A stretch of 64,000 nt of DNA from Thiosocius sp963759055 (lineage in GTDB: Bacteria; Pseudomonadota; Gammaproteobacteria; Chromatiales; Chromatiaceae). The position numbers and the translations under genes were made by a program. The notes under the pieces were generated by a model. The model did no database searches and had not been told where the DNA came from. It was given only the letters and a program-made list of their open reading frames with translations. The first letter of the stretch is position 1, and every line of letters starts with the position of its first letter. The stretch is taken from contig CAVWYD010000018.1 of NCBI GenBank assembly GCA_963759055.1, positions 107,921 through 171,920 on the forward strand. Direction: 5' to 3'. Positions 8,052 to 17,227 of the stretch are shown in pieces.

Positions 8052-9980
8052 GTTGCCCACGGCATCCACGCTCATCGACCAGCCGGGCGCTATCCAGCTT
8101 GTGGCCACCTCTTCGCACACCAGGGCTGGACCCTGGAGCGTTTGCCCGGCGACCAGGTCTCGACGCCAGTACTGCGGCACCGGTGACTCCAGGCCTGCGA
8201 CCACGCATCGGTCGAAAGGCTTTGCCGGCGGCATGCGTGGCAGCTGTGGGAGTTCAATCTCCGTTTCCGGCCCCCTCACCCACTGACGCAGATTCACCAG
8301 TTCGACCGGTAGCTCCAGCCGGTGGCCGTAGCGCTGCTGATGAAGTCGGTGAAAATCCTCGCTGGTGGCGGCAACACCCCGCCATGGCAGGTTCAGCGTG
8401 TACGACTGCCCCGCATAGCGCAGATCCACCGAGGCCAGGGCATCACAATCGCCCGGATCAAATCCCTCGCCGTGCAGCGCATCCAGGCCGAGCGTGCGCA
8501 GCTCACTCAGGATCTGCTCAACTTCGTCCATCGGCAGATCGTGCAACAGACCGATCAGGGTGCGGGAAAGCTGTCGGCCCGGACGTGCCACCAGCATCCC
8601 CAACGCGGACAGCACGCCGCCATGCACCGGCACCATCGCCTCGGTCATATCGAGGCGCTCGGCCAGTTCGCAAACATGCAGACCACCGGCACCCCCGAAG
8701 GACACCAGGATGCGTTCACGCGGATCCGCCCCACGCTTGATCGATATGGCGCGCAACGCTTGCGCCATATGCTCGTTCGCCACGTCCACAATATCCTTTG
8801 CCGTCTGCACGACATCCGAGCGCATCCGCTCGGCCAGGCCCGCGATCGCTGCCACGGCCGCTTTTTCATCCAGACGCATCTCACCGCCGAGAAAGGCCTC
8901 TGGCTGCAGCCGCCCAAGCACCAGATTGGCATCGGTGACCGTCGGCAGCAGACCGCCGCTGGCGTAACAGGCGGGGCCGGGCGCGGCCCCGGCGGACTCG
9001 GGGCCTACCTGCAGCATGCCACCCGCATCCAGCCAGGCGATAGAGCCGCCGCCCGCGCCGATCGTATGCATGTCCACCATCGGCACCGCCACCGGGAAAC
9101 GCCCAATCCTCCCCTCGGTCGTCAGGCGCGTCTCGGCGTCGACCAGCGCCACGTCTGTCGAGGTGCCACCCATGTCAAAGGTCAGCAGGCTTTTACCGGC
9201 GCCGATATGACGAGCCGCGATCAAACCACCCGCCGGACCCGACAACAGCATGCGCACCGCATTTCCGGCCGCCTGCGCAGCGGCAACCGTGTCCCCCGAA
9301 CTCTGCATCACCGAGACGGACACACCCTCCAGACCATCGGCCAGGCACGCCAGATAACCGGCAACCCTGGGTCCGATCCAGGCGTTCAGCCAGGTCGCCA
9401 TACCACGCTCGTACTCACGGATCTCGGGCAGCACCCTCGAGGAAAGCGAAACGAACACGCCGTCCGGTATCGCCGCGGCAATACGCTCTTCTGTGCCGGG
9501 ATCCAGATAGGAGAACAGCAGATTCACCGCCACCGCCTCGGGGGCATGCCGTCGGATCTCCTCGACCAGGGACCTCAGTCCCGCCTCATCCAACGGCTCG
9601 AGCAACTGCCCATCGGCATCGAGGCGTCCGGCCGTCTCCAGGCATTGATCCGGCGGGACAACCGGCGGCACGCCGGGCGGCTGGAGATCGTAAAGGGCCG
9701 CGCGCTGCTGGCGCCCGATATTCAACAGGTCGGCAAAACCGCGATTGGCAACGTAGAGCGCCTTCACTCCCTTGCCCTCGAGCACCGCGTTGGTGGCCAC
9801 CGTCGAACCGTGGACCAGCTGCAGTGATGAGCGGTCCAGGCCCATGTCCTCGACGCCCTGCAATATTGCCCGTTCCGGCGCGTCCGGCGTGGAAAGGACC
9901 TTGTGTACGCGCAATCGTCCAGCCGAATCAAGCAGCACGAAGTCGGTAAAAGTGCCGCCGGTATCAACCCCAAGTCTCAT
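8007..9980 (-). CDS. Hydantoinase A / 5-oxoprolinase family ATPase
   Basis: Members of the HyuA/OplaH family cleave cyclic imides (hydantoins, 5-oxoproline) or carboxylate ketones with ATP hydrolysis. The N-terminus LGVDTGGTFTDFVLLD is the acetate-kinase/HSP70-like ATP-binding motif; further family signatures are LLSGPAGGLIAARHIG, LTFDMGGTSTDVALV and FGGAGGLHVCELAE. At 657 aa the length suits a stand-alone A subunit. ATG codons lie at 9983 and 9980; the second is used. No hyuB-like partner is adjacent, which is unusual. The substrate is unknown. Confidence 0.88.
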   Translation of the reverse strand: MRLGVDTGGTFTDFVLLDSAGRLRVHKVLSTPDAPERAILQGVEDMGLDRSSLQLVHGSTVATNAVLEGKGVKALYVANRGFADLLNIGRQQRAALYDLQPPGVPPVVPPDQCLETAGRLDADGQLLEPLDEAGLRSLVEEIRRHAPEAVAVNLLFSYLDPGTEERIAAAIPDGVFVSLSSRVLPEIREYERGMATWLNAWIGPRVAGYLACLADGLEGVSVSVMQSSGDTVAAAQAAGNAVRMLLSGPAGGLIAARHIGAGKSLLTFDMGGTSTDVALVDAETRLTTEGRIGRFPVAVPMVDMHTIGAGGGSIAWLDAGGMLQVGPESAGAAPGPACYASGGLLPTVTDANLVLGRLQPEAFLGGEMRLDEKAAVAAIAGLAERMRSDVVQTAKDIVDVANEHMAQALRAISIKRGADPRERILVSFGGAGGLHVCELAERLDMTEAMVPVHGGVLSALGMLVARPGRQLSRTLIGLLHDLPMDEVEQILSELRTLGLDALHGEGFDPGDCDALASVDLRYAGQSYTLNLPWRGVAATSEDFHRLHQQRYGHRLELPVELVNLRQWVRGPETEIELPQLPRMPPAKPFDRCVVAGLESPVPQYWRRDLVAGQTLQGPALVCEEVATSWIAPGWSMSVDAVGNLVVLQQFQRRERSL

Positions 9981-10064
9981 CATGCGCCCTATTGTACGGA
10001 GGAATTCACACTGACCGATTTTCAGGGTTCGCAATTGCGGCCGGGCACGGTAATCTGACGCCAC

Positions 10065-10790
10065 ATGAAACCCGTTCTGCTCGCCCGACAACTCAGCTAC
10101 GGCAATCCCGACAGACCACGCCTGAGTGACTTCGACCTGCAACTCCAGCCCGGCGACCGTCTCGGGTTGCTCGGCATCAATGGTGCCGGCAAATCCACTC
10201 TTATGCAGTTGCTAGCCGGCATCCTCGCCCCCTCTCGCGGCGAGGTACTTATCCTGGGGCAACGACTCGACCGGGCAGGACCGGCACTGCGCCGGCATAT
10301 CGGTTTTCTGCCGCAGCGGGTGCCGTTCTATCCCGAACTCACCGTGACCGAAAACCTGCAATGGGCGGGCCGCCTGCGTGGCCTCTCGGGACAGGGGTTG
10401 ATCGACGCGATCGACACCGTCCTCGACCAGGTCCGGCTGGTCGAGTTCAGTCGGCGGCTTGCAGGCAGACTCTCGGCCGGCATGGCGCAGCGTCTTGGGC
10501 TGGCCCAGGCCCTGGTGCATCGACCGGATATCCTGATCCTCGACGAACCCACCGCCGGTCTGGATCCGCTGCAGACCGAACAGATCCGCGGGCTGCTCGG
10601 CAGTCTGGGCGGCGAAACCAGCGTCGTACTTGCGACCCACCTGCTGGACGATGTGCAACAGCTCTGCAACCGGGTCATCCTGCTGGATGCCGGGTGCAAG
10701 AAGGCTGAACACGAGGTGACCCCGGACACGGATCTGCTGCGGCATTTTCGCCAGCATGCAGCCGGGGCGGAATCGGGAGCCGTCTCATGA
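10065..10790 (+). CDS. ABC transporter ATP-binding protein, GldA-like
   Basis: A 241-aa cytoplasmic ATPase with Walker A GINGAGKST (about residue 44), ABC signature LSAGMAQRLGLAQAL, Walker B ILILDEPTAGLDP and the switch His in VLATHLLDD. It is first in a four-gene operon with an ABC-2 permease, a GldG-type subunit and a DUF4340 protein. Each junction overlaps by a few bases, so the products probably act as one inner-membrane complex. Related systems serve gliding or unknown export; the substrate here is unknown. Confidence 0.9.
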   Translation: MKPVLLARQLSYGNPDRPRLSDFDLQLQPGDRLGLLGINGAGKSTLMQLLAGILAPSRGEVLILGQRLDRAGPALRRHIGFLPQRVPFYPELTVTENLQWAGRLRGLSGQGLIDAIDTVLDQVRLVEFSRRLAGRLSAGMAQRLGLAQALVHRPDILILDEPTAGLDPLQTEQIRGLLGSLGGETSVVLATHLLDDVQQLCNRVILLDAGCKKAEHEVTPDTDLLRHFRQHAAGAESGAVS

Positions 10791-11527
10791 TCCGGGCAAT
10801 CGCCCTGCACGAATGGCGCCGGCTGCGGGCCGGCATGATGTTCTGGGTGCTGCTGGCATTCGGTCAGCTGATCATCGCCTGGCTGGCCTTCGCCCAGCTG
10901 GAGGCCTTCGCCGCCATCGCTCCGCAACTCAAGGCCGGCGGCTCCCTGCTGGGCGTCACCGACCTGGTCGTGATGCCGACCTTCAACACCCTCTTGCTTA
11001 TCCTGTTGCTGAGTGCACCGCTGCTGGCGATGGGCAGCATGGCGGGCGAGACCCACAGCGGGCGAATCAGTCTCTGGCTGTCGTCGCCGGTCAGCGGTAG
11101 TCAGATCGTTCTGGGCAAGATACTCGGCCTGTGGCTGGCCAGTCTGCCGCTGCTCATCAGCGCCGGCCTCACCCTCGCTGCGCTCGGCCTGGGTATAGAC
11201 ATTGACTGGCCGCGCTTCTTGCTCGCCGCGTTCGGTATGCTGCTGTTCAGCCTCTGGCTGGGCTGTGTGGCGCTTTTCGTGTCAGGCATGTTCGATCACC
11301 CGGCCGCGGCCCTGGCCGCCAGCTACGGCACGCTGCTGTTCCTGTGGCTGCTGGACACGCTCAGCAGTCCCGATGCCCCCTGGTACTGGCTGGCGTTGCT
11401 GCCGCACGTTAAACCCTGGTTCCAGGGCCTGCTGCGCAGCCAGGACATCGTGTTCTTCGTCGCCACCGGGGGCGCCGCCACGCTGCTGGCCGTATACGCG
11501 ATTGCACGCAGGCGCGGAGAGGTCTGA
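10787..11527 (+). CDS. ABC-2 type permease of the Gld-like system
   Basis: A 246-aa integral membrane protein with about six hydrophobic segments, starting MIRAIALHEWRRLRAGMMFW. The motif MAGETHSGRISLWLSSPVSGSQIVLGK is typical of ABC-2 permeases of the NosY/GldF group. It overlaps the ATPase gene (ATGA) and the next gene by one base (TGATG). It should form the membrane channel with the preceding ATPase. Confidence 0.88.
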   Translation: MIRAIALHEWRRLRAGMMFWVLLAFGQLIIAWLAFAQLEAFAAIAPQLKAGGSLLGVTDLVVMPTFNTLLLILLLSAPLLAMGSMAGETHSGRISLWLSSPVSGSQIVLGKILGLWLASLPLLISAGLTLAALGLGIDIDWPRFLLAAFGMLLFSLWLGCVALFVSGMFDHPAAALAASYGTLLFLWLLDTLSSPDAPWYWLALLPHVKPWFQGLLRSQDIVFFVATGGAATLLAVYAIARRRGEV

Positions 11528-12822
11528 TGCTGCGACGCCTGCTTTTTCTCGCCCTGCTCGGCGCAAGCGTGATCCTGGCCGCGCGCGTCAGCGAACAACA
11601 CAGCTGGCGCATGGACCTCAGCGCACAGCGGATCAACTCGCTCAGTGCGTCGGCCGACCGGGCCCTGGACGTCCTCGCCGGCCAGCTCGAAATGGTGGCC
11701 TTTGTGCCGGATTTCCCAATGCAGCGGGCCCAGCTCGAACAGCTGCTCGCCCCGTACCTGAACCACCCCGGCCGACCCCGTTTCAAGTTCATCGATCCGG
11801 TCAAGGACCCCGAGCGCGCACGTGAACTCGGGGCCGCGGGTCACGGTGAACTGCAGCTGCGCAGCGGCCAGCGGCTCGAGGTGATCGCGAAACCGACCGC
11901 GCAGTCGATCGACATCGCACTCAACCGGCTCGCCCTGCGGGGCGAGCGCTGGATCGTCAGTTTCAAGGGCCATGGCGAGAGTGAAATCGATGACTCGCCG
12001 ACCGGTCTTGGACGATTTGTCAGCCATGTCGAGAGTCTCGGCTACCGTTTCGTGGCCATCGACCCGCGTCATGTCAACGCGCTGCCGGAGAACACGGCAA
12101 TTCTGCTGATCGCGGGCCCCCGGCGAGCGTATGGCGAACATACCCGCATGCAGATCAACCGCTACCTGGAAGCCGGAGGCCCTTTGCTGTGGCTCGCAGG
12201 CGACGGCCTGCCGGATTTTTTTGATCCGGAGATCGGCATTGGAACCCTGCCCGGCACGGTGGTCGATGCGGCGGCCGCCCTGCACGGTCTCGACAGCCCG
12301 GACAATGCGATCGTAAGCGAATACCCCTCCGCCCTGCTCCCGCAGATGCCAGACAGACACAGTGTGCTCAAACGCTCGCGAGCATTGACATACCGCGAAG
12401 GCGAAGAATGGCAGCTGAAGGCCCGGCTCGAGAGCAGCCCGCGCAGCTGGAATGAGACCGGCGAACTGCGCGGACAGATTGCGCGCGACCCAGAGCTGGG
12501 TGAGCAGGCCGGTCCACATACAGTCGCACTGGCCCTGCAACGCGACCGGGCGCAGGGGCAGCAGCGCATGATCGTCGTCGGCAACAGCCATTTCATCGGC
12601 AATGACCAGATCGGCCAGGCCGACAACATGGCACTGGCGGTCGGCCTGCTGCACTGGCTCAGCGCCAATGACCGGCTTGGCAGTACGACGGTCGCCCAGG
12701 ACCTGGATATCGACTGGCCGCCACAGCTCGCGGCCGTGCTAGCCATCGGTCTGATGGGGCTGCTGCCGACGCTCTATCTGGCAGCCGGGTTGTGGATACG
12801 CAGCAGGCGGCGCAGGGCATGA
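11527..12822 (+). CDS. GldG-family ABC transporter auxiliary subunit
   Basis: A 431-aa protein with one N-terminal membrane anchor (about 3-20), a large periplasmic domain and a C-terminal membrane segment (about 402-422) followed by the basic tail RSRRRRA. The N-terminal WRMDLSAQRINSLSASADRAL and the later VSFKGHGESEIDD and LLWLAGDG segments fit the GldG/DUF4350-like 'ABC-type uncharacterized transport system' family. Start and stop overlap both neighbours. Its role in such systems is not established; a periplasmic partner for the permease is the usual inference. Confidence 0.82.
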   Translation: MLRRLLFLALLGASVILAARVSEQHSWRMDLSAQRINSLSASADRALDVLAGQLEMVAFVPDFPMQRAQLEQLLAPYLNHPGRPRFKFIDPVKDPERARELGAAGHGELQLRSGQRLEVIAKPTAQSIDIALNRLALRGERWIVSFKGHGESEIDDSPTGLGRFVSHVESLGYRFVAIDPRHVNALPENTAILLIAGPRRAYGEHTRMQINRYLEAGGPLLWLAGDGLPDFFDPEIGIGTLPGTVVDAAAALHGLDSPDNAIVSEYPSALLPQMPDRHSVLKRSRALTYREGEEWQLKARLESSPRSWNETGELRGQIARDPELGEQAGPHTVALALQRDRAQGQQRMIVVGNSHFIGNDQIGQADNMALAVGLLHWLSANDRLGSTTVAQDLDIDWPPQLAAVLAIGLMGLLPTLYLAAGLWIRSRRRRA

Positions 12823-13301
12823 ACCGCTGGACCCGTACCAATCTGCTGCTGGCAGTGTTGGTTGCAGCCCTGCTGGTGGCGCACCTGTGGCCTGCGGGGT
12901 CCACCGAGTACCCGCCGCTCACCGGTCTTGCCGAGGCCGAGATCACCGCCGTCCGGGTGGAGCGGTCGGACCGCCTGCGGCTTGTCCTGCAACGCGACGA
13001 CAAGGCCTGGCAGCTGACACATCCTCAGCGGGCCCCGGCACAGACCCAGCGCGTGCGCCAGTTGCTGGCCATCGCGCGTGCACCCGTGCAACAGACCTTT
13101 CCTGCCACGGGGGACCTGGCCCGATACGGCCTGGCCAGGCCCGGTGCGGTCTTGCAGCTGAACAATCTGCGCCTGCTGTTTGGCGACCGCGACCCGAGCC
13201 AGACCAGCCGTTACATCCTGGTCAACGACAGGATCAGCGTAATCGACGACGTCTATTTCAACCTCCTGAGCCTGCCCGCCAGCCACTTTGGCGCGGACTG
13301 A
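12819..13301 (+). CDS. DUF4340 domain protein, last gene of the Gld-like operon
   Basis: A 160-aa protein with an N-terminal membrane anchor (about 8-23) and a periplasmic part containing ITAVRVERSDRLRLVLQRDDKAW and YILVNDRISVIDDVYF, a match to the DUF4340 family that commonly follows GldG-type subunits. The ATG at 12819 overlaps the upstream TGA as ATGA, which fixes the start. Two bases after its stop comes the mutM ATG, so mutM is probably on the same transcript. Confidence 0.8.
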   Translation: MNRWTRTNLLLAVLVAALLVAHLWPAGSTEYPPLTGLAEAEITAVRVERSDRLRLVLQRDDKAWQLTHPQRAPAQTQRVRQLLAIARAPVQQTFPATGDLARYGLARPGAVLQLNNLRLLFGDRDPSQTSRYILVNDRISVIDDVYFNLLSLPASHFGAD

Positions 13302-13303
13302 GC

Positions 13304-14113
13304 ATGCCGGAGCTGCCGGAAGTCGAGACAACCCGGCGCGGCATCGCGCCCCATATCCTGGGTCAGGTGATCAGCGGCGCCGTGGTGCGCCAGCCACGGC
13401 TGCGCTGGCCGGTGCCCGAACTCGACCGACTGCTCGGCGGCCAGCTGGTACAGGCCGTCGAGCGCCGCGCAAAGTACATCCTGATCCGGTTTGCGCACGG
13501 GACCCTGATCATCCACCTGGGTATGTCCGGGAGCCTGCGCCTGGTGCCGGCCGGCACCCCGCCGCGTCCGCACGACCACGTAGACCTGCTGTGTGCGGGC
13601 AACTGCCTGCGCCTGCATGATCCACGCCGTTTCGGCGCCATGCTGTGGGCCGAAGGCGACCCGCTCGCCCATCCGCGTCTTCGGGATCTCGGGCCGGAAC
13701 CGCTGTCGGATGACTTTGACGGGAGCTACCTGCATCGCATGGCGCAGGGGCGGCGGGCAGCCATCAAGACCCTGCTGATGGACGGAAAGGTGGTGGTCGG
13801 GGTGGGCAACATCTACGCGACCGAGGCACTGTTCAGGGCCGGGATCCACCCGCAACGCGCCGGCCGGCGGATTTCACGCCAACGACTCGGGCAGCTTGTC
13901 CACGAGGTCAAGCAGGTGCTCACGACTGCGATCGGGCGTGGCGGTACCACACTGCGCGACTTTCTCAATGAGTCGGGCCAACCGGGATATTTCGCCCAGG
14001 AGCTTCTGGTCTACGGGCGCGCCGGGCAGCCCTGCAGGCGCTGCGGCACCTTGCTGAAGACGCGCCAGATAGGACAACGCGCCAGCGCCTACTGCCCGTC
14101 CTGCCAGCGCTAG
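13304..14113 (+). CDS. mutM: Formamidopyrimidine-DNA glycosylase
   Basis: Removes 8-oxoguanine and formamidopyrimidines and cleaves the abasic site (AP lyase). The mature N-terminus PELPEVET supplies the catalytic Pro and Glu; a conserved Lys lies in RRAKYILIR; GVGNIYATEALF is the helix-two-turn-helix region. The C-terminal zinc finger has C-x2-C (CRRCG) and C-x2-C (CPSCQR). Its 269 aa is the standard length. It is downstream of the Gld-type operon and convergent with ggt, with a 4-bp overlap at the ends. Confidence 0.97.
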   Translation: MPELPEVETTRRGIAPHILGQVISGAVVRQPRLRWPVPELDRLLGGQLVQAVERRAKYILIRFAHGTLIIHLGMSGSLRLVPAGTPPRPHDHVDLLCAGNCLRLHDPRRFGAMLWAEGDPLAHPRLRDLGPEPLSDDFDGSYLHRMAQGRRAAIKTLLMDGKVVVGVGNIYATEALFRAGIHPQRAGRRISRQRLGQLVHEVKQVLTTAIGRGGTTLRDFLNESGQPGYFAQELLVYGRAGQPCRRCGTLLKTRQIGQRASAYCPSCQR

Positions 14114-15810
14114 GGCCTGACCACGCTGCTGCCGATACCACGTGGGTCGGAGGCGGCCGTCACCTCACCGCTGCTCAGGTCCCAGGCAATCGCCTGCATA
14201 TTGCCGTAGGGTTCCTCCAACTGCCGGATCCGGTGTCCCTTGAGCCGCAACGCCTGAATCACTTCGTCTGCCAAGGCCCCAGGTTCGATCTCTATTCGGT
14301 CGGGCAGGTACTGATGGTGAAAGCGGCCGCGCGCAACCCATTCGTCGACCGGTCTGCCCGCGACGGCATCGAGCAGCCCCAGCAGCACCATGGTGATGAT
14401 GCGCGAACCACCCGGTGTCCCCAGTATCGCGACCCGGTCAGGCCCCTCGACAAAGGTCGGCGACATACTCGACAACATGCGCTTGCCCGGTGCAATCGCA
14501 TTGGCCTCGTTGCCCAGCAGACCGTAGGCATTGGCAACGCCGGTCTTGGCCGAGAAGTCATCCATCTCGTCGTTCAGCAGGACGCCCGTGCCGGCGGCCA
14601 CAAAACAGGACCCGAAGGGATAATTGACACTCAGCGTGGCAGCGACCCGGTTTCCTTCAAGATCCAGCACCGAGAAATGCGTGGTGTCTTTCCCTTCCGA
14701 CACAGGGTCAGGCACGATCGCGCTCGGCGTGGCGCGCTCCGGATCGATCTGCTGAACCTGACGACGCGCATAAGCCCGACTGAGCAGCCTGGAGCGCGGG
14801 ACATTCACGTAATCGTCGTCACCCAGGTAACGCGCACGATCGGCATAGGCCCGCCGCATGATTTCTACCAGCAGATGGACGCGTCCGATTTCGTCCAGGC
14901 CTTCGAGCGGCCGCTCCGCCAGCATATGGAGCATCTGCGCCAGCAGGATACCGCCCGAGGAAGGCAGGTTCGCACTGACCAGACGTTGATCGCCAAAACG
15001 CGTGACGACCGGAGCCCGCTCCACTACCCGGTAGTCATACAGGTCCTGACGCGTCCAGATGCCCCCGTTCGCGCGCACAGAAGCCACCAGACGGGCCGCG
15101 ATCTCGCCGTCATAGAATCCCCTGGCGCCATCGCGGGCGATCGCAAGCAGCGTTTCGGCCAGATCCGGCTGACGCAGCCGGTGTCCCTCCGGGGGCACGC
15201 CACCATCGAGCAGAAATTGCGCACTGGCAGCCGCTGATTTTTGCAGGGCCGACAAGCGGAAACCGGCCATCCTGCGGTAGACGCGATCCACCGGGAAGCC
15301 GTCACGGGCCAGAATGATCGCCGGTGTCAGGCTGACCGCCAGTGGCAGTCGGCCGTATCTCCCGGCGATATGCGCCAGGGCCGCCGGCACGCCCGGGATC
15401 CCGGCAGCCAGCGGACCGTCGATCGATGCGTCCGGGATAACCTTGCCGTGTTCATCAAGGTACATGCCCGCTCGGGCGGCGCGGGGCGCGCGCTCGCGTC
15501 CGTCGATCATGACCTGATGACCGTCACGCGCCCGATGCAGCAGCCAGAAGCCACCGCCTCCGAGACCCGAACCGTAGGGCTCGACCACTGCGAGCGCAGC
15601 GCTCACTGCAACGGCGGCATCGAAGGCATTGCCACCGGCCTCGAGTACCAGCAGGCCCGCCTCGGTCGCCAGGGGATGTGCCGACGCGATCGCCTCACTG
15701 CGCGGTGTTTCGGCGGCACCGGCGGCAGCGACTGCGAACCAAAGACAGAAAACGAAAAGGCTCCGCAGGGGAGCCTTTTGCTCGATGCGGGTCATCAGTG
15801 CGTCAGCCAT
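14110..15810 (-). CDS. ggt: Gamma-glutamyltransferase
   Basis: Periplasmic Ntn-hydrolase that cleaves or transfers the gamma-glutamyl group of glutathione. An N-terminal Sec signal peptide (LRSLFVFCLWFAVAAAGAAE) precedes EAIASAHPLATEAGLLVLEAGGNAFDAAVA. The autoprocessing nucleophile Thr is in DTTHFSVLDLEGNRVA, followed by SMSPTF and GTPGGSRI of the small subunit. The ATG at 15810 overlaps the ferredoxin stop by eight bases (ATGGCTGA); the ATG at 15795 is an equally good start and leaves a more usual signal peptide. A glutathione reductase and a glutaredoxin fusion occur later in the window. Confidence 0.92.
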   Translation of the reverse strand: MADALMTRIEQKAPLRSLFVFCLWFAVAAAGAAETPRSEAIASAHPLATEAGLLVLEAGGNAFDAAVAVSAALAVVEPYGSGLGGGGFWLLHRARDGHQVMIDGRERAPRAARAGMYLDEHGKVIPDASIDGPLAAGIPGVPAALAHIAGRYGRLPLAVSLTPAIILARDGFPVDRVYRRMAGFRLSALQKSAAASAQFLLDGGVPPEGHRLRQPDLAETLLAIARDGARGFYDGEIAARLVASVRANGGIWTRQDLYDYRVVERAPVVTRFGDQRLVSANLPSSGGILLAQMLHMLAERPLEGLDEIGRVHLLVEIMRRAYADRARYLGDDDYVNVPRSRLLSRAYARRQVQQIDPERATPSAIVPDPVSEGKDTTHFSVLDLEGNRVAATLSVNYPFGSCFVAAGTGVLLNDEMDDFSAKTGVANAYGLLGNEANAIAPGKRMLSSMSPTFVEGPDRVAILGTPGGSRIITMVLLGLLDAVAGRPVDEWVARGRFHHQYLPDRIEIEPGALADEVIQALRLKGHRIRQLEEPYGNMQAIAWDLSSGEVTAASDPRGIGSSVVRP

Positions 15811-16057
15811 TGGCAGCCGTGATGCGCTCGTACTTGGCCTGCAGTTCTTCCTGCGTCTCTTCGTGCTCCGGATCATGCGGGATGCAATCCACCGGGCAGA
15901 CCTCCACGCACTGGGAAGTCTCGTAGTGACCCACGCACTCGGTGCACAGGTCGGGATCGATCTCGTAAATCTCGTCGCCCTGGTAGATCGCCCCATTCGG
16001 GCACTCGGGCTCACACACATCGCAGTTGATGCATTCGTCTGTAATCATCAGGGCCAT
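15803..16057 (-). CDS. yfhL: Ferredoxin, 2[4Fe-4S], YfhL-like
   Basis: An 84-aa electron carrier with two cluster motifs: CINCDVCEPECPN and CTECVGHYETSQCVEVCP. The extra residues between the cysteines of the second motif are characteristic of the Alvin/YfhL ferredoxins of proteobacteria. The ATG at 16057 starts MALMITDEC. It sits 34 bp after coaD, the common coaD-fdx order in gammaproteobacteria, and overlaps ggt by eight bases. Confidence 0.95.
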   Translation of the reverse strand: MALMITDECINCDVCEPECPNGAIYQGDEIYEIDPDLCTECVGHYETSQCVEVCPVDCIPHDPEHEETQEELQAKYERITAANG

Positions 16058-16091
16058 TTGGGCTACTCCAAAAACATCGGTTGACCGGTTG

Positions 16092-16571
16092 TCAGCAGCA
16101 ACGCTTTGTGGCGAGCCGGCGTTGCACCTCAGGATGTACGAATTCTGACACATCCCCGCCCAGCCGGGCTATTTCCCTCACCAACGTCGAGGAGATGAAC
16201 GCATACTGTTCAGCAGGCGTCATAAAGATTGTCTCAATCTCGGGCGCCAGGCGCCGGTTCATGCTGGCCAGCTGGAATTCAAACTCGAAGTCCGAGACCG
16301 CACGCAGACCACGCACCACGATCCCGGCCCGGTGCTGCCTGCAGAATTCGACCAAAAGACCCTCGAACGGCACGACCTCCGCCTGCGCAACATCCGCCAG
16401 GGCGACGCGCGCGAGCTCGAGCCGCTCATCGAGGCCGCACACCGGGTTCTTGCCCGTGTCCTTGGCCACCGCCACGATCACGCGGTCGAACAGACGGGCG
16501 GCACGCGATACCAGATCGCTGTGACCATTCGTAATCGGATCGAATGTACCGGGGTAGACGGCTATCTTCAT
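16092..16571 (-). CDS. coaD: Phosphopantetheine adenylyltransferase
   Basis: Penultimate step of CoA synthesis: ATP plus 4'-phosphopantetheine gives dephospho-CoA. The 159-aa protein begins MKIAVYPGTFDPITNGH, holding the nucleotidyltransferase motif with TNGH, and ends with the signature YAFISSTLVREIA. The length is standard. It lies downstream of rsmD, a conserved pairing, separated by 77 bp. Confidence 0.97.
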   Translation of the reverse strand: MKIAVYPGTFDPITNGHSDLVSRAARLFDRVIVAVAKDTGKNPVCGLDERLELARVALADVAQAEVVPFEGLLVEFCRQHRAGIVVRGLRAVSDFEFEFQLASMNRRLAPEIETIFMTPAEQYAFISSTLVREIARLGGDVSEFVHPEVQRRLATKRCC

Positions 16572-16648
16572 TGCGTTTTGTCAGACGGGGCCTGCCACAC
16601 GGCAGTACCCGCGCGTCTGCCTTTGGATTGTCATGGACAGCCGCTATT

Positions 16649-17224
16649 CTAGCCCGGGATGCTGCGGCGCAACAAACGCTGTGCGGACTGTCCGGCCGAA
16701 CCCTCCCGGTGTATCAGCCAGCTGGCGGGCAAATCTGGCCACCCCTGGCCCGCTTCCTGTTCGAGATAGATCAACGCATCCGGCGCCAACCAGTCCCTGT
16801 CCTCCAGCAGACGACATACCGCCGGCAGCAGGCCGTCGGCAAACGGCGGATCGAGAAACACGATGTCGAAAGGGGTCTCCGGAGGTGTCTTCAGGACACG
16901 CAGGGCATCTCCCTGCACGACCTCGGCCGCCGACTCTTCGTGTAACAGGGTGATGTTGTCGCGCAGACGCTGCGCTGCCGTCCGGTTCTGTTCCACCGCG
17001 CAGAGAAAAGCGGCACCGCGCGACAGGGCCTCCAGCCCCAGCGCGCCACTGCCGGCAAACAGATCGAGACAGCGCGCACCACGGATGTCTGCCTGCAGCC
17101 AGTTGAACAGGGTCTCGCGCACCCGGTCCGGGGTCGGGCGCAGGCCCCGACCCGGGGAAAAATGCAGCCGACGCCCTCGATGCCGGCCGCCGATAATGCG
17201 GACCTGATTCGATGTTGCGGCCAA
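16649..17224 (-). CDS. rsmD: 16S rRNA (guanine966-N2)-methyltransferase
   Basis: SAM-dependent methylation of G966 in 16S rRNA. The 191-aa Rossmann methyltransferase shows VRIIGGRHRGRRL, LDLFAGSGALGLEALSRGA (SAM motif I) and the catalytic NPPY-type motif as FLDPPFADG. The start is a TTG three bases after the M16 stop; no ATG fits. rsmD followed by coaD is the usual order. Confidence 0.94.
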   Translation of the reverse strand: MAATSNQVRIIGGRHRGRRLHFSPGRGLRPTPDRVRETLFNWLQADIRGARCLDLFAGSGALGLEALSRGAAFLCAVEQNRTAAQRLRDNITLLHEESAAEVVQGDALRVLKTPPETPFDIVFLDPPFADGLLPAVCRLLEDRDWLAPDALIYLEQEAGQGWPDLPASWLIHREGSAGQSAQRLLRRSIPG

Positions 17225-17227
17225 TCG

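Noticed and set aside
8322..9827. A 501-codon plus-strand frame opposite the hydantoinase gene
   Set aside because: Antisense shadow of a conserved gene; Arg/His/Gln-rich with no motif.
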